Positions 34,595-44,590 of a stretch of 64,000 bases of DNA are shown here, in pieces. Source of the DNA: Bin5 sp965218625 (GTDB lineage Bacteria; Chloroflexota; Anaerolineae; Caldilineales; Caldilineaceae); assembly GCA_965218625.1 (NCBI GenBank), contig CBDCLG010000016.1, positions 186,001-250,000 on the forward strand, given 5' to 3'. Position numbers and translations under genes: made by a program. The notes under the pieces are model-generated. The model was not told the origin of the DNA and searched no databases. It was given only the letters and a program-made list of their open reading frames with translations. Within the stretch, counting starts at the first letter, position 1. Each line of letters begins with the position of its first letter.

Positions 34595-36568
34595 ATGACC
34601 GAGCAGCAGTTACGCACTGTTACGCCCGAAGACCTGTTTCGCCTGCAGTTCCTGCAGGACGCAAGGCTCTCTCCGGACGGCAAGCGAATTGCCTACAGCC
34701 TCTCGCACGTCGACACGGCCAACGATCAAGAGTACTGCACCATTTGGCTCCTGGCGCCCGCAACCGGCGAAGCCCGCCAGCTTACGACTGGCAGGACCGT
34801 CGACAGCAACCAGGCCTGGTCGCCGGACGGCAGCCGGATCGCCTTCTTCTCCAACCGTTCCGGGACAAGACAGCTCTATACGATGCCGGTTGACGGCGGC
34901 GAGCCGCGCCTCTTGACCGACTTGCCGCAGGGGGTTGGACGCGGCCCGGCCTGGTCCCCGGACGGACGGTTTATCGCTTTCTCGGCGCGAGCGAACGCTG
35001 AACCGGTCTACCCGACGAAGCCATATCGCGTATCCCGCAAGATCTACCGGCTGGACGCGCTCGGTTATCTGCACAATGCGGTCCATGACGTATTCGTCGC
35101 GCCGGCCGCGGGCGGAGAGGCGCGCAATCTGACGCAGGACGAAAACCACAACTGCCGCTACAACTCGCCGGAGTGGTCGCCCGACAGCCGCGAGATTCTG
35201 TTCACGACGACCTTTTTCCCCGACGAGCACCGCTTCTTTCCCGCGCTGCGGGTGGCCGGCCTGGACGGCGAAGTGCGCGACCTGGTCAGGGATTGGGGCT
35301 ATGCCTCCTATTCGGCGGTCTGGTCGCCCTGCGGGGAGCGGGTCATCTTCGTCGGAAACAGGATTGACGCCCCTTTCAGCGCGCAGAACTGCCTGTGGGT
35401 TGTGGACAGCCACGGGGGAACGCCCGAGCGCCGCACGACGGGGATGGTCGGCAACGTCGAGGGATCTCTGCAAGCCGACATGCCGGTTGGCTACCGCGAC
35501 TACCCCAAGTTCCAGGTTTCGCAGGACGGGGAGGCGGCCTATGTGCGCGTGCAGGATGGCGGCAGAATGCGGCTGTATCGAGTTGCACTGCAAGGGAAGG
35601 TCTCCTATGAACCGGTCGTCGCCGGCGATCGCGCCTGCTACGCGCTGGGTTTGCACGAGGGCCGGATGCTGATGTCGGCCTCCGACCTGAGTGCGCCGCC
35701 GAATCTCTACCAGGTCGACGTCGACGGCGACAACGAAGAGCAACTGACCCGTTTCAACGCCGGTCTGCTCTCGACTTTGGCGCAGCCAGAGGTCGAACGG
35801 CTTTCCTTTTCGAGCAGCGACGGCGTTGCGGTCGAGGGTTGGCTGTTGAAACCCAACGCCGGCGCCCCCCCTTACCCCACCATCCTCTACATTCATGGCG
35901 GTCCCCACCACGGCTGGGGCAATGTCTTCGCCTTTGACTTTCAGATGCTTGCGGGCGCGGGCTACGCGGTCTTGCTCATAAACTATCGCGGCTCGACGGG
36001 ATACGGGGACGAGTTCAGCGGCGCCACGAACGGGCCGCACCACATGACCCTGGAGCAGGCCGACCTCATGGCCGGCGTCGACTGCGCGATCGCAAGGGGA
36101 CTGGCCGACCCGACTCGCCTCGGCGTCTGCGGGCTTTCCTACGGGGGCTATCTCTCCTGCTGGATTGTCGGCCACACCGATCGTTTCAAGGCCGCCGTCC
36201 CCGAAAACCCTGTGACGAATCGGGCCTCGTGGTACGGTGTCAGCGACATCGGCGTCACCCACCCTGAATCGGTGGGCGGTCATCTGTCTGAAGTCCCGGA
36301 TGCGTACCGGCGCTGCTCGGCCATCACCTACGCCCATCGCTGCACGACGCCCACGCTGCTGATCCAGGGCGAAAGGGACCTGCGTGTGCCGGCGGAACAG
36401 TCGGAACAGTTCTACACTGTCCTTAAGGCCAGCGGCTGCACGGTTGAGATGCTGCGCCTGCCGAACAGCTCGCACAGCGAATCGATCGGCGGGCGGCTGG
36501 AAGTCCGCCGCGCCCAGAACGATGCCCTGCTCGACTGGATGAACCGCTATGTTACGAGCGCCGCGTGA
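34595..36568 (+). CDS. S9 family peptidase (acylaminoacyl-peptidase-like)
   Basis: 657 aa. N-terminal seven-bladed propeller with WD40-like 'AWSPDG' repeats ('NQAWSPDGSRIAFFSNRSG', 'GPAWSPDGRFIAFSARAN'). C-terminal hydrolase domain: 'TILYIHGGPHHGWGNVFAFDFQMLAGAGYAVLLINYRGSTGYGDEF', nucleophile in 'GLSYGGYLS', Asp in 'GERDLRVPAEQSEQF', His in 'LPNSSHSES'. No signal peptide, so a cytoplasmic oligopeptidase cleaving short peptides or N-acylated residues. It is followed by a close paralog (36692) and then a dipeptide transporter, which suggests a peptide-scavenging module. Confidence 0.93.
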   Translation: MTEQQLRTVTPEDLFRLQFLQDARLSPDGKRIAYSLSHVDTANDQEYCTIWLLAPATGEARQLTTGRTVDSNQAWSPDGSRIAFFSNRSGTRQLYTMPVDGGEPRLLTDLPQGVGRGPAWSPDGRFIAFSARANAEPVYPTKPYRVSRKIYRLDALGYLHNAVHDVFVAPAAGGEARNLTQDENHNCRYNSPEWSPDSREILFTTTFFPDEHRFFPALRVAGLDGEVRDLVRDWGYASYSAVWSPCGERVIFVGNRIDAPFSAQNCLWVVDSHGGTPERRTTGMVGNVEGSLQADMPVGYRDYPKFQVSQDGEAAYVRVQDGGRMRLYRVALQGKVSYEPVVAGDRACYALGLHEGRMLMSASDLSAPPNLYQVDVDGDNEEQLTRFNAGLLSTLAQPEVERLSFSSSDGVAVEGWLLKPNAGAPPYPTILYIHGGPHHGWGNVFAFDFQMLAGAGYAVLLINYRGSTGYGDEFSGATNGPHHMTLEQADLMAGVDCAIARGLADPTRLGVCGLSYGGYLSCWIVGHTDRFKAAVPENPVTNRASWYGVSDIGVTHPESVGGHLSEVPDAYRRCSAITYAHRCTTPTLLIQGERDLRVPAEQSEQFYTVLKASGCTVEMLRLPNSSHSESIGGRLEVRRAQNDALLDWMNRYVTSAA

Positions 36569-36691
36569 ATCGGACTTTGTGCAGAGGAGAAAGCAATACT
36601 TGCTCCTGGATTCCCAGGCCCACCGTCATTCGGACAGATCTCGATTTCATATCACGTCAGGCTGAGACAACTTCAGCAGGTAACTGAGACC

Positions 36692-38661
36692 ATGGCCCGC
36701 CGCACAATTGGACCGGAAGACCTGTTTCGATTTCAGATTCTGCAGGACGCCAGGCTCTCGCCAAACGGGCGGCTGGTGGCCTATTCGGTCTCGAGCGTTG
36801 ATCCCGACTGGGACCAGGAGTACGCGGCCATCCGGCTCTTTGACCTGGAGTCGGGTGAAGACCGCAGGCTGACGGTGGGCCAGGCGCTGGACACGCACCC
36901 GGTCTGGTCTCCTGACGGCGCGCGGCTGGCCTTCTTTTCGACGCGTACGGGAACGCGCCAACTCTATACCATTTCGATCAACGGGGGCGAGCCGGACCAG
37001 CTCACCGAGCTGCCGCAGGGCCTGGGCCGGGGACCGGCCTGGTCGCCGGACGGTCGGTACATCGCCTTTTCGGCAAGGCCGGACGCGACCCCGGTCTTCC
37101 CCGACAGGCCGTACCGTGTGACGCGGCACGTCTATCGATTGGACGGCTGCGGCTATCTGCACGCCGCCGCGCCGGACCTGTTCGTGTTGCCGGCCGGCGG
37201 TGGTGAACCCCACAATCTGACGCGGGACGAAGCGTACAACTGTTACCGCGCCGGACCCGTCTGGTCCCCCGATAGCCGGGAGATTCTTTTCACGGCCGCC
37301 TGCTATCCCGATTCCTACCGCTGGTTCGCCGCGCTGCGCGCCGTGAACCTGGACGGAGAGGTGCGCGACGTCGTCAAGGATTGGGGCTGCGCCACCAACC
37401 CCCCCTCAGCCGGATGGACGCCTGACGGCAAACGCATCGTCTTTGCCGGCAACCCGATCGACGCGCCCAAGCAGAGCCACAAGCACCTGTGGGTGGTCGA
37501 CAGGCAGGGAGGGACGCCCCAATGCCGCACGACCGGAATCTTCCACAACGTGGCGGGCAAGTTCCAGTCAGACATGCCGGTCGTCGGCGCCGACGCGCCC
37601 AATCTTCACATCGTCCCGGACGGGAGACACGCGTACGTTCCGGTCCAGGCGGGCGGAACGAAGTCCGTTTACCGCATCGCGCTCAGCGGCGAGGTCGACT
37701 ACGAGCCGGTCGTTGACGGCGGGCGCGTGTGCGATGTGGCCGGATTGAGCCAGGGCAAGATCCTGATGACGGCCAACGGTTTCGACCAGCCCGGCAATCT
37801 CTTCCTGGTCGATCGAGACGGCTGCAACGAGAGGCAGATCACCGACCTGAATCGTGATCTGCTTGCCGACTTCGCCCGCCCCGGCGTCGAGCATCTTTCG
37901 TTCGCCAGCAGCGACGGCGACCGAGTTGAGGGCTGGCTGCTTACGCCCCCTATCGGCGAGCCTCCCTATCCGACCGTCCTCTTCAACCATGGCGGCCCGG
38001 ACATGGCCTGGGGCAACGTCTTTTCGTTGGATTTCCAGATGTTGAACGGGGCCGGCTTGGCCGTCCTCCTGATCAACTATCGCGGTTCGCTCGGCTACGG
38101 CGACGAGTTCATGGCCGCGATCAACGGTAGGATGGGCGAGTTGGAGTTTGCCGATCTGATGGCCGGCGTTGACCACTGTATCGGACAGGGGCTCGCCGAT
38201 CCCGACCGGCTGGGCGTGTTCGGCTCGTCCTACGGCGGCTATCTCACCTGTTGGGCGGTCAGTCACAGCGACAGGTTCAAAGCGGCTGTGGCCGAAAACC
38301 CGATTACCAATTGGGAGTCCTGGTATGGGGTGGCAGACATCTTCTCTTCGATCGCCCTGCCTTGGGAGGCGATGGGCGGGCCGCCGCACGTGGCGCCCAA
38401 GGTCTACCGCAGGGCATCTCCCGTTTACGCCGCCCACAACTGCACGACGCCGGCGTTGTTAATACAGGCCGAACGCGATCTGCGCTGCCCGGCCGAGCAG
38501 TCTGAACAGTTCTATACCATTCTGCAGGCGAACAGCTGCGTCGTCGAGATGCTGCGCCTGCCAAACGTTTCGCATGGCGGTTCGTCGTTCGGTCCACTGG
38601 AAGCCCGCCGCGCCCAAAACGAGCCCTGCTCGACTGGATGATGCGTTACCTGCAGCCATAG
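36692..38661 (+). CDS. S9 family peptidase, tandem paralog, with a 3'-end frameshift
   Basis: Tandem paralog of 34595-36568, sharing 'LFRFQILQDARLSP', WSPDG repeats, 'FNHGGPDMAWGNVFSLDFQML', 'LLINYRGSLGYGDEF', nucleophile 'GSSYGGYLT', 'ERDLRCPAEQSEQFYTIL' and 'LPNVSHGG'. The open frame ends at 38641 with an aberrant 'NEPCSTG'. Restoring one G near 38622 gives 'NEALLDWMMRYLQP' and a stop at 38659-38661, the same end as the paralog's 'NDALLDWMNRY'. Only the last ~8 residues are affected, so function may be retained. Cytoplasmic serine oligopeptidase. Confidence 0.9.
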
Positions 38662-38731
38662 GCTTTCGGCAGAGTTGGCTGAAATAATGGGAAAGCTTTG
38701 ACACAGGAATGTGAGGCATTCAGGCTGACCG

Positions 38732-39657
38732 ATGCTGGTCTACACGTTGAGACGGCTGCTCCTGATCGTCCCGACCCTCCTTGGGGTCTCTCTCGCCATC
38801 TTCGCAATCCTGGAGCTGGCCCCGGGGGACCCGCTTGCGGCCGTGGTCAGCGAAGAGTACGGCAACACGCCCGAGGACATCGAGCGAATCCGCGAGCAAC
38901 TCCATTTGAACGACCCTGTTCACGTGCAGTATCTCAACTTTCTGTGGGATGCCCGGCGCGGGGACCTTGGCAGGTCGTTCCGCGGCGGCAGCTCCGTCTT
39001 GAACGACATCCTGGCGCGACTGCCGAGCACGATCAACCTGGCCGCGGCGGGGCTGTTGGTAACGATGCTCCTCGGCATCTCCGCGGGGGTACTGGCGGCG
39101 CTGTTTCGCGGCGCGTTACTCGACAAAGTGACGATGGTATTCGCATTTGTCGGGGTGTCGATCCCTAGCGTTTATGCCTCTCTGCTTCTCCTGCTTTTTT
39201 TGCGGTAGAGTTGGGCTGGTTCAAGGTCGTCGGCGAAGAGGGCATCAAGGCCCTGATCCTGCCGGCGACGGCGATGGCGTTGATCCCGGCAGGTGTGCTG
39301 GCGCGGCTCACGCGTGCCAGTATGCTGGAAGTGATGGAGGAGGACTACGTCCGCACCGCCCGCGCCAAGGGCATCCGCGAGTCGCTGGTGACGATCATGC
39401 ACGTATTTCGAAACGCCCTAATTCCGATCGTAACCTACCTGGGCCTGCTGGCCGGCAGCCTGCTGTCGGGGCAGGTTTTTGTCGAGAACGTATTCGGCCG
39501 GCCGGGCCTCGGCAGGTTTCTGGTCGACTCGATCAGCGCGCGTGACTATCCGCAGATCTGGGGCGGAATCCTTTTCGTGGCGGTGGGCTACGTCTTCGTA
39601 AACCTAATCGTCGATCTTCTCTACGGTGTTATCGATCCGCGTATTTCCTATGAATGA
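38732..39657 (+). pseudogene. dppB: Dipeptide/oligopeptide ABC permease DppB-type, 1-base frameshift at a T run
   Basis: 'MLVYTLRRLLLIVPTLLGVSLAIFAILELAPGDPL' is the canonical DppB/OppB start. The first frame stops at 39208 right after 'YASLLLLLF'. The next frame continues with 'GWFKVVGEEGIKALILP', the EAA-type loop 'YVRTARAKGIRESLVTIMHVFRNALIP' and 'IDPRISYE' to 39657. The break lies at seven T's (39195-39201); eight would give LLLFFAVELGWFKVV and a ~308-residue intact permease. Sequencing/assembly error, pseudogene or slippage at the T run are all possible. First gene of the DppBCADF set. Confidence 0.88.
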
Positions 39658-39694
39658 GGGATGCCGTTGAGCATGTACAGATCGCAGGCTACAG

Positions 39695-40606
39695 ATGGCA
39701 ACAGATAAGGGAAAATTTGTTGACGAGATTGCGGGCGCAGGGCAGGTTGCCGCCGCCGAGAGCAGGTCGCCTTGGCGCAGGGTCGTTGCAAGGTTCTTTC
39801 GCGACCCTTTGGCGGTGGCGGGGCTGGTTATCATGGGGCTGATTATTCTTCTTACCCTTGCCGCCCCGCGGATTTACAGCTGGGAAGCCATAATCAATGT
39901 CTCCTATGAAACCAAGCTGCTGGCTCCCAACGCGGCATTTCCGTTCGGGACGGACAACCTGGGGCGCGATCAGCTGGGCCGGGTGATTTGGGGCGGGCGG
40001 GAGTCGCTGCAGGCCGGCTATCTTGTGGTACTCATTGGGCTGGGGGGAGGAACCGCGCTGGGCCTGATTTCCGGATTCGCCGGCGGATGGGTCGATAACC
40101 TGATCCAGCGCGTCGTGGACGTCTTCCTGGCCATACCCGGCATTCTGCTGGCGCTGAGCGTCGTCGGCGCGCTTGGGCCGGGTCTCGTCCAGGTGATGCT
40201 CGCAGTCGGCCTGGCCAACGTACCCGACTACACCCGTCTGATCCGCGGTTCCGTGCTGCAGGCGAAAGAGAACGAGTACGTGCGGGCTGCCCGCGTGCTC
40301 GGCGCAAGCAACGGCCGCATCATGTTTCGACACATCCTGCCGAACGTGATTGGCCCAATACTGGTCTATGCCACGCTCGGACTGGGCATCGCGATCATGA
40401 TAACCGCCGGCCTGAGCTATCTCGGGTTGGGCGCGCAGCCACCCTCGCCCGAATGGGGCGCAATGTTGAACCTGGGGCGTGAATTCATGCGCCATGCCTG
40501 GTGGATGCCGGTCTTTCCCGGCATCGCGATCGTCATCGCCGTACTGTCGATTAACCTGATTGGGGATGGTCTTCAGGACGCAATCAACCCCAAACTGCGC
40601 AAGTAG
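39695..40606 (+). CDS. dppC: Dipeptide/oligopeptide ABC permease DppC-type
   Basis: 303 aa. N-terminal cytoplasmic segment, then six TM helices. 'FPFGTDNLGRDQLGRVIWGGRESLQAGYLVVLIGLGGGTALGLISGFAGGW' is the DppC/OppC signature block. The ATPase-docking EAA loop is 'EYVRAARVLGASNGRIMFRHILPNVIGPI', and 'NLIGDGLQDAINPKLRK' the family's conserved C-terminus. Complete, so the system as a whole depends on whether the DppB lesion is real. Confidence 0.95.
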   Translation: MATDKGKFVDEIAGAGQVAAAESRSPWRRVVARFFRDPLAVAGLVIMGLIILLTLAAPRIYSWEAIINVSYETKLLAPNAAFPFGTDNLGRDQLGRVIWGGRESLQAGYLVVLIGLGGGTALGLISGFAGGWVDNLIQRVVDVFLAIPGILLALSVVGALGPGLVQVMLAVGLANVPDYTRLIRGSVLQAKENEYVRAARVLGASNGRIMFRHILPNVIGPILVYATLGLGIAIMITAGLSYLGLGAQPPSPEWGAMLNLGREFMRHAWWMPVFPGIAIVIAVLSINLIGDGLQDAINPKLRK

Positions 40607-40661
40607 CCGGTAGTGCGCCAACCGTTCGCTTTTCAGTCAAACGTAGTAGCAGGAGGCGCAA

Positions 40662-40798
40662 ATGGAGGCAAGCTTGGCCGTGTTTCTTCCCGAAGTTGGC
40701 ACACCAGGACCAGGACGACAACCAGGAGGAAGACGATGTAAAAGAGATTCTTGTTGGTCTTCACAGTTATGCTTACAGTCTTGATGGCGGCGGCCTGC
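40662..40798 (+). CDS. Possible short leader ORF overlapping the start of the peptide-binding protein gene
   Basis: ATG at 40662 has a near-ideal AGGAGG site at 40651-40656 and opens a 45-codon frame ending at 40798, inside the next gene's signal region. The peptide is Pro/Gly/Arg-rich and not like any family I know. It could simply be chance, or a leader whose translation affects the oddly started gene at 40736. Low confidence. Confidence 0.25.
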
Positions 40799-42394
40799 GT
40801 GGCGGTGGCTCCGTCCGGCATGCAGGATGAGGCCGCCCCGGATTCGATGATGGGCGGAACGCTGCGCATCGCCCTGCCCGCGGACATCACTTCGCTCGAC
40901 CTGCACAAGACATCCCGGGGCAATGATGCGCTGGTCGTGGGGCAGTGGTTCAACGCGACACTGATCACCCAGAATTCAGACGGGGAGTTCATAGGCTATC
41001 TCGCCGAAAGCTGGGAGTTCTCCGAGGACGGTCTGACGTGGACCTTCCACCTGCGCGACGACGTGACGTTCCACAAAGGGGACGCGCTGACCGCTCACGA
41101 CTTCGTCTGGACTTACGAGCGTGCGCTGGATCCCGACCTGGCTTCACCGGGGACCGGAAGGCGGCTGAATGGAATGACCTTTGAGGCGCCGGACGACTAC
41201 ACGCTGGTCTTCAACTTCCCGACGCCGACGATCTCATTGCTCCAGTTCGTCACATGGGGCTATATGGCACCAATGTCGCAGCGTGCGGTGGAAGAGGGCG
41301 GCGCCGAATACGAACTGAATCCGGTCGGGACCGGCCCCTTCAAGGTTGTCGACGTGCGGCCGGGCGAAGGGCTTACGCTCGAGCGCTGGGATGAGTACAA
41401 CTGGGGTCCGGCCTTCTTCGAAGGAGCCAACACAGGCGCTTACAACTTCGATGCAATCGAGTTCAGCATTTTGCCTGAAGAGGCGACTCGAGTGGCAGCT
41501 CTCGAAGCGGGCGACATCGACTTCGTGAACGGTGTCTCCAACCCGCTCGACGTGCCGATCCTGGAGGCCGCCGTCGTGGCGGTTCAGCAGGTTCCGTTCG
41601 GACAGGTACGGCTGGTCTACATGCAGAACCACGTCCCGCCGTTCGACGATGCACGCGTGCGCCAGGCCTTCAACTTCGCGGTGAACCGCGAGGAGATCAC
41701 CCAGATCGTCACCGACGGCGCCGACCAGATCAGCCGCGGCCCGATCAGCCCGGGCATGGTGGGCTACGACGCCGCGACCGAGGAGGAATGCGGCTATCAC
41801 TTCGACCTGGACCGCGCAAAGGAAATGATGCAGGAGGCGGGCTACAGCTATGGCGATGACGGCATGCTGGTCTCGCCGGATGGCGAGCCTTTCAATCTGA
41901 CGCTTACCGCCGAAACCGTAGACAGCGGCACCGCCTACGCCGAGGTCCTGCAGTCGATGTGGCGCGAGCTGGGGGTCGCTATCGAGCTTGAAATCGTCGA
42001 GCCGTCGATCCTCTATCCGCGACTCACCGAACGCGACTACCAGGCCGGCTACGGCCGTCGCGGCGGCTGGACGAGCTATGACTACCTGTACGCCATCTAC
42101 CACTCCAGCACCGGCCGCGATCTGCCCGGCTCGATGCGTTCCGCGGTTGATGATCCCATCACCGACGCGCTGCTGGAGAAGAACCGCGCTTTGGCAATCG
42201 ACAATCCCGAGCTGCAGGGTTCAATCAACGAACTCTACTGCCATATTGCAGCGCAGTCCTACTCCGTCTGGATTTCCGACGGCGTCTTCCGGCCATCGGT
42301 GGGGCCGAGAGTTCACGGAGCGGTCGCCGGACCGGCGTTCGCGGGACGGCCCGTCTTTTTGCCCAACGCATACATCGCCGCTGAAGATCGCTAG
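40736..42394 (+). CDS. dppA: Peptide ABC transporter substrate-binding lipoprotein (DppA/OppA type, SBP family 5) with TAA as second codon
   Basis: ATG at 40736 with a strong AGGAGG (40724-40729) is immediately followed by TAA. In the same frame the text continues KRFLLVFTVMLTVLMAAAC, a typical lipoprotein signal with Cys at codon 21. AAA to TAA is the obvious one-base change. A TTG at 40751 could start an otherwise intact protein but loses the basic residues of the signal peptide. The mature domain is classic SBP family 5: 'GGTLRIALPADITSLDLHKTSRGNDALVVGQWFNATLI', 'LTWTFHLRDDVTFHKGDALTAHDFVWTYERALDP', 'NPVGTGPFKVVDVRPGEGLTLERWDEYNWGPAFFEG', 'DARVRQAFNFAVNREEI'. It delivers peptides to DppBC. 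Confidence 0.88.
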
Positions 42395-42404
42395 TCTGTC
42401 TCGA

Positions 42405-42433
42405 GGAGGCGCAGGGCCCGGCCCTGCGCCTCC
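42405..42433 (+). terminator. Perfect 13-bp inverted repeat after dppA
   Basis: GGAGGCGCAGGGC and its exact reverse complement flank a 3-base loop (CCG), 10 bases after the dppA stop. No T run follows, so it is more likely an mRNA-stabilising or attenuating hairpin, leaving more transcript for the binding protein than for the ATPases, than a full terminator. Confidence 0.6.
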
Positions 42434-42486
42434 CGTCATTGCTTCAGCTCCCGCATCCACACTGCGGCCCAAGCCGCCGGGTTGTC

Positions 42487-43485
42487 ATGCCGCCAATCCT
42501 TGAAGTTCGAGACCTCGTGACGCGGTTCGACACCGAGGACGGCGTTGTCCACGCCGTCAACGGCATCTCCTATACGCTGGACGAAGGCGAGTCTCTGGGC
42601 ATCGTCGGCGAGAGCGGCTCGGGAAAGACGGTGAGCGTCCTGTCGCTGATGGGCCTGATCCCACAGCCGCCGGGCCGGTTAGAACGGGGACAGGTCCTCT
42701 TCGCAGACAGCGACCTGCTCACGCTTTCGGCGGACCAACTGCGCGCCATTCGCGGGCGCGAAATCGCCATGATTTTCCAGGACCCGATGACCTCGCTCAA
42801 CCCGGTCCTCACGGTCGGCTACCAGCTTGCCGAAATCATGCGGCCCCATCTCAACCTCATGCCCGATGAAATTGAAGGGCGCACGATCGACCTGCTGGAG
42901 CTGGTCGGCATTCCCAATGCCGCCAGCCGGCGCAAAGATTTTCCGCACCAGTTCTCCGGCGGTCAGCGCCAGCGTATCATGATTGCCATGAGTCTGGCCT
43001 GCAATCCTTCCGTCCTGATTGCCGACGAGCCGACAACCGCGCTCGATGTCACGATTCAGGCCCAGATAATCGACCTGGTGAACAGGTTGCGCGAGCAGTT
43101 CGGCATGGCCACCATCTGGATTACCCACGACCTGGGCGTTGTCGCCGGGCTGGTCGACAGGGTGATCGTCATGTACGCCGGCTTCATCGTCGAGGCCGCT
43201 TCAGTGCTCGACCTCTACAAGAAGACCAGCCATCCGTATACGCTCGGCCTTCTGCAGTCGATTCCCTCCATCCATGCAACGATCGCCACCGACAGGTTGA
43301 TTCCGATCGAAGGTGCGCCGCCCGACCTGCTGCAGGAGCCGGTCCACTGCCCCTTCGCACCAAGGTGTCAGTTCGCTGTCGACCAGTGCTGGCAGGAGAT
43401 TCCTCCCCTGCAGCGTGTGGCATGCGGACATCATGCGGCCTGTTGGCGCTGGGAAGAGGTGCGGGCTGCGGGGGCGGCGCCATGA
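42487..43485 (+). CDS. dppD: Dipeptide/oligopeptide ABC transporter ATPase DppD-type
   Basis: 332 aa from the ATG at 42487. Walker A 'GESGSGKT', Q-loop 'IFQDPMTSLNPV', ABC signature 'FSGGQRQR', Walker B 'VLIADEPTTALD', H-loop 'WITHDLGVV'. The C-terminal oligopeptide-transporter domain 'HCPFAPRCQFAVDQCWQEIPPLQRVACGHHAACW' carries the Cys cluster that binds an iron-sulfur centre in DppD. The stop overlaps the dppF start by 4 bases (ATGA). Confidence 0.96.
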   Translation: MPPILEVRDLVTRFDTEDGVVHAVNGISYTLDEGESLGIVGESGSGKTVSVLSLMGLIPQPPGRLERGQVLFADSDLLTLSADQLRAIRGREIAMIFQDPMTSLNPVLTVGYQLAEIMRPHLNLMPDEIEGRTIDLLELVGIPNAASRRKDFPHQFSGGQRQRIMIAMSLACNPSVLIADEPTTALDVTIQAQIIDLVNRLREQFGMATIWITHDLGVVAGLVDRVIVMYAGFIVEAASVLDLYKKTSHPYTLGLLQSIPSIHATIATDRLIPIEGAPPDLLQEPVHCPFAPRCQFAVDQCWQEIPPLQRVACGHHAACWRWEEVRAAGAAP

Positions 43486-44504
43486 CGAACCAAGCGCCCG
43501 GCGAGGTCCTGGTCGAAGTGCGCGATCTGAAGAAGCATTTCCCCGTCCGGCGGGGGCTCCTGCGCCGCCAGGTCGGCGCGATCAGGGCTGTTGACGGCGT
43601 CTCTTTCGACGTCTACCGGGGCGAAACCCTGGGCCTGGTCGGCGAATCGGGCGGCGGTAAGTCGACAACCGGCTGGACCATCATCCGCGACCTGGAACCG
43701 ACCGCCGGCACAGTGCGCTTCGAGGGCCAGGACCTGGCAGCGCTGACGCAGACCGAGTTGCGCAGGATGCGCCGCAACATTCAGATGATCTTCCAGGACC
43801 CGTACGCCTCGCTAAACCCGCGCATGACCGTAGGCAGCATCGTGGGGGAACCGCTTGAGGTGCATCAGATCGGCGCGACAAGCGCGCGCCGCGCGCGCGT
43901 GCGCGAACTTCTGGAAATCGTCGGACTCAATCCTGGTTTTGTCAATCGATATCCGCATGAGTTCTCCGGCGGCCAGCGCCAGCGCATCGGCATCGCCCGC
44001 GCCCTGGCGACCAATCCCACCTTCGTCGTGGCCGATGAGCCAATCTCTGCCCTCGATGTCTCGATCCAGGCGCAGGTCGTCAACCTGATGTGGGACCTCA
44101 AAAACGAGTTCGGTCTCACCTACCTCTTCATCGCCCATGACCTCTCGATGGTCCGTTATATCAGCGACCGCGTCGCCGTGATGTATCTCGGCCGCGTGGT
44201 GGAGATGGGGCAGACTGCAGACGTCTACGCCCGGTCGCTGCATCCGTACACGCAGGCGCTGGTTTCGGCTGTACCCGTGGCCGACCCGGAGGTCGAAATA
44301 AGGCGGCAGCGCATCATCCTCGAGGGCGATGTGCCCAACCCAGCCGACCCTCCGGCCGGCTGCCACTTTCATCCCCGCTGCGTTCACGCAACCGACATCT
44401 GCCGCTGCGACGAGCCTGAGTTCCGCAATCTCGGCCGGGAAGCAGAGCACTGGGTCGCCTGCCACCACGCAGAAGCGGTAGCAGGTCCGGTCGGCTTCGA
44501 ATAA
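43482..44504 (+). CDS. dppF: Dipeptide/oligopeptide ABC transporter ATPase DppF-type
   Basis: 340 aa from the ATG at 43482. 'VEVRDLKKHFPVRRGLLRRQVGAIRAVDGVSFDVYRGETLGLVGESGGGKSTTG' is the DppF start and Walker A. Q-loop 'IFQDPYASLNPRMTV', signature 'FSGGQRQR', Walker B 'FVVADEPISALD', H-loop 'FIAHDLSMV'. C-terminal Cys cluster 'CHFHPRCVHATDICRCDEPEF'. It pairs with DppD as the heterodimeric motor. Last gene of the dpp operon. Confidence 0.96.
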   Translation: MTNQAPGEVLVEVRDLKKHFPVRRGLLRRQVGAIRAVDGVSFDVYRGETLGLVGESGGGKSTTGWTIIRDLEPTAGTVRFEGQDLAALTQTELRRMRRNIQMIFQDPYASLNPRMTVGSIVGEPLEVHQIGATSARRARVRELLEIVGLNPGFVNRYPHEFSGGQRQRIGIARALATNPTFVVADEPISALDVSIQAQVVNLMWDLKNEFGLTYLFIAHDLSMVRYISDRVAVMYLGRVVEMGQTADVYARSLHPYTQALVSAVPVADPEVEIRRQRIILEGDVPNPADPPAGCHFHPRCVHATDICRCDEPEFRNLGREAEHWVACHHAEAVAGPVGFE

Positions 44505-44590
44505 CCCGTTTTCGAAGGCAAAAGGGCGCCGCCAGCCCGCCAGTGCCGCGGCCGAGGCGAGCTATTCGATGGCGGAGGTCGCCCACCGGT

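Noticed and set aside
34610..36475. 621-codon open frame on the minus strand
   Set aside because: Antisense to an intact S9 peptidase; no motifs.
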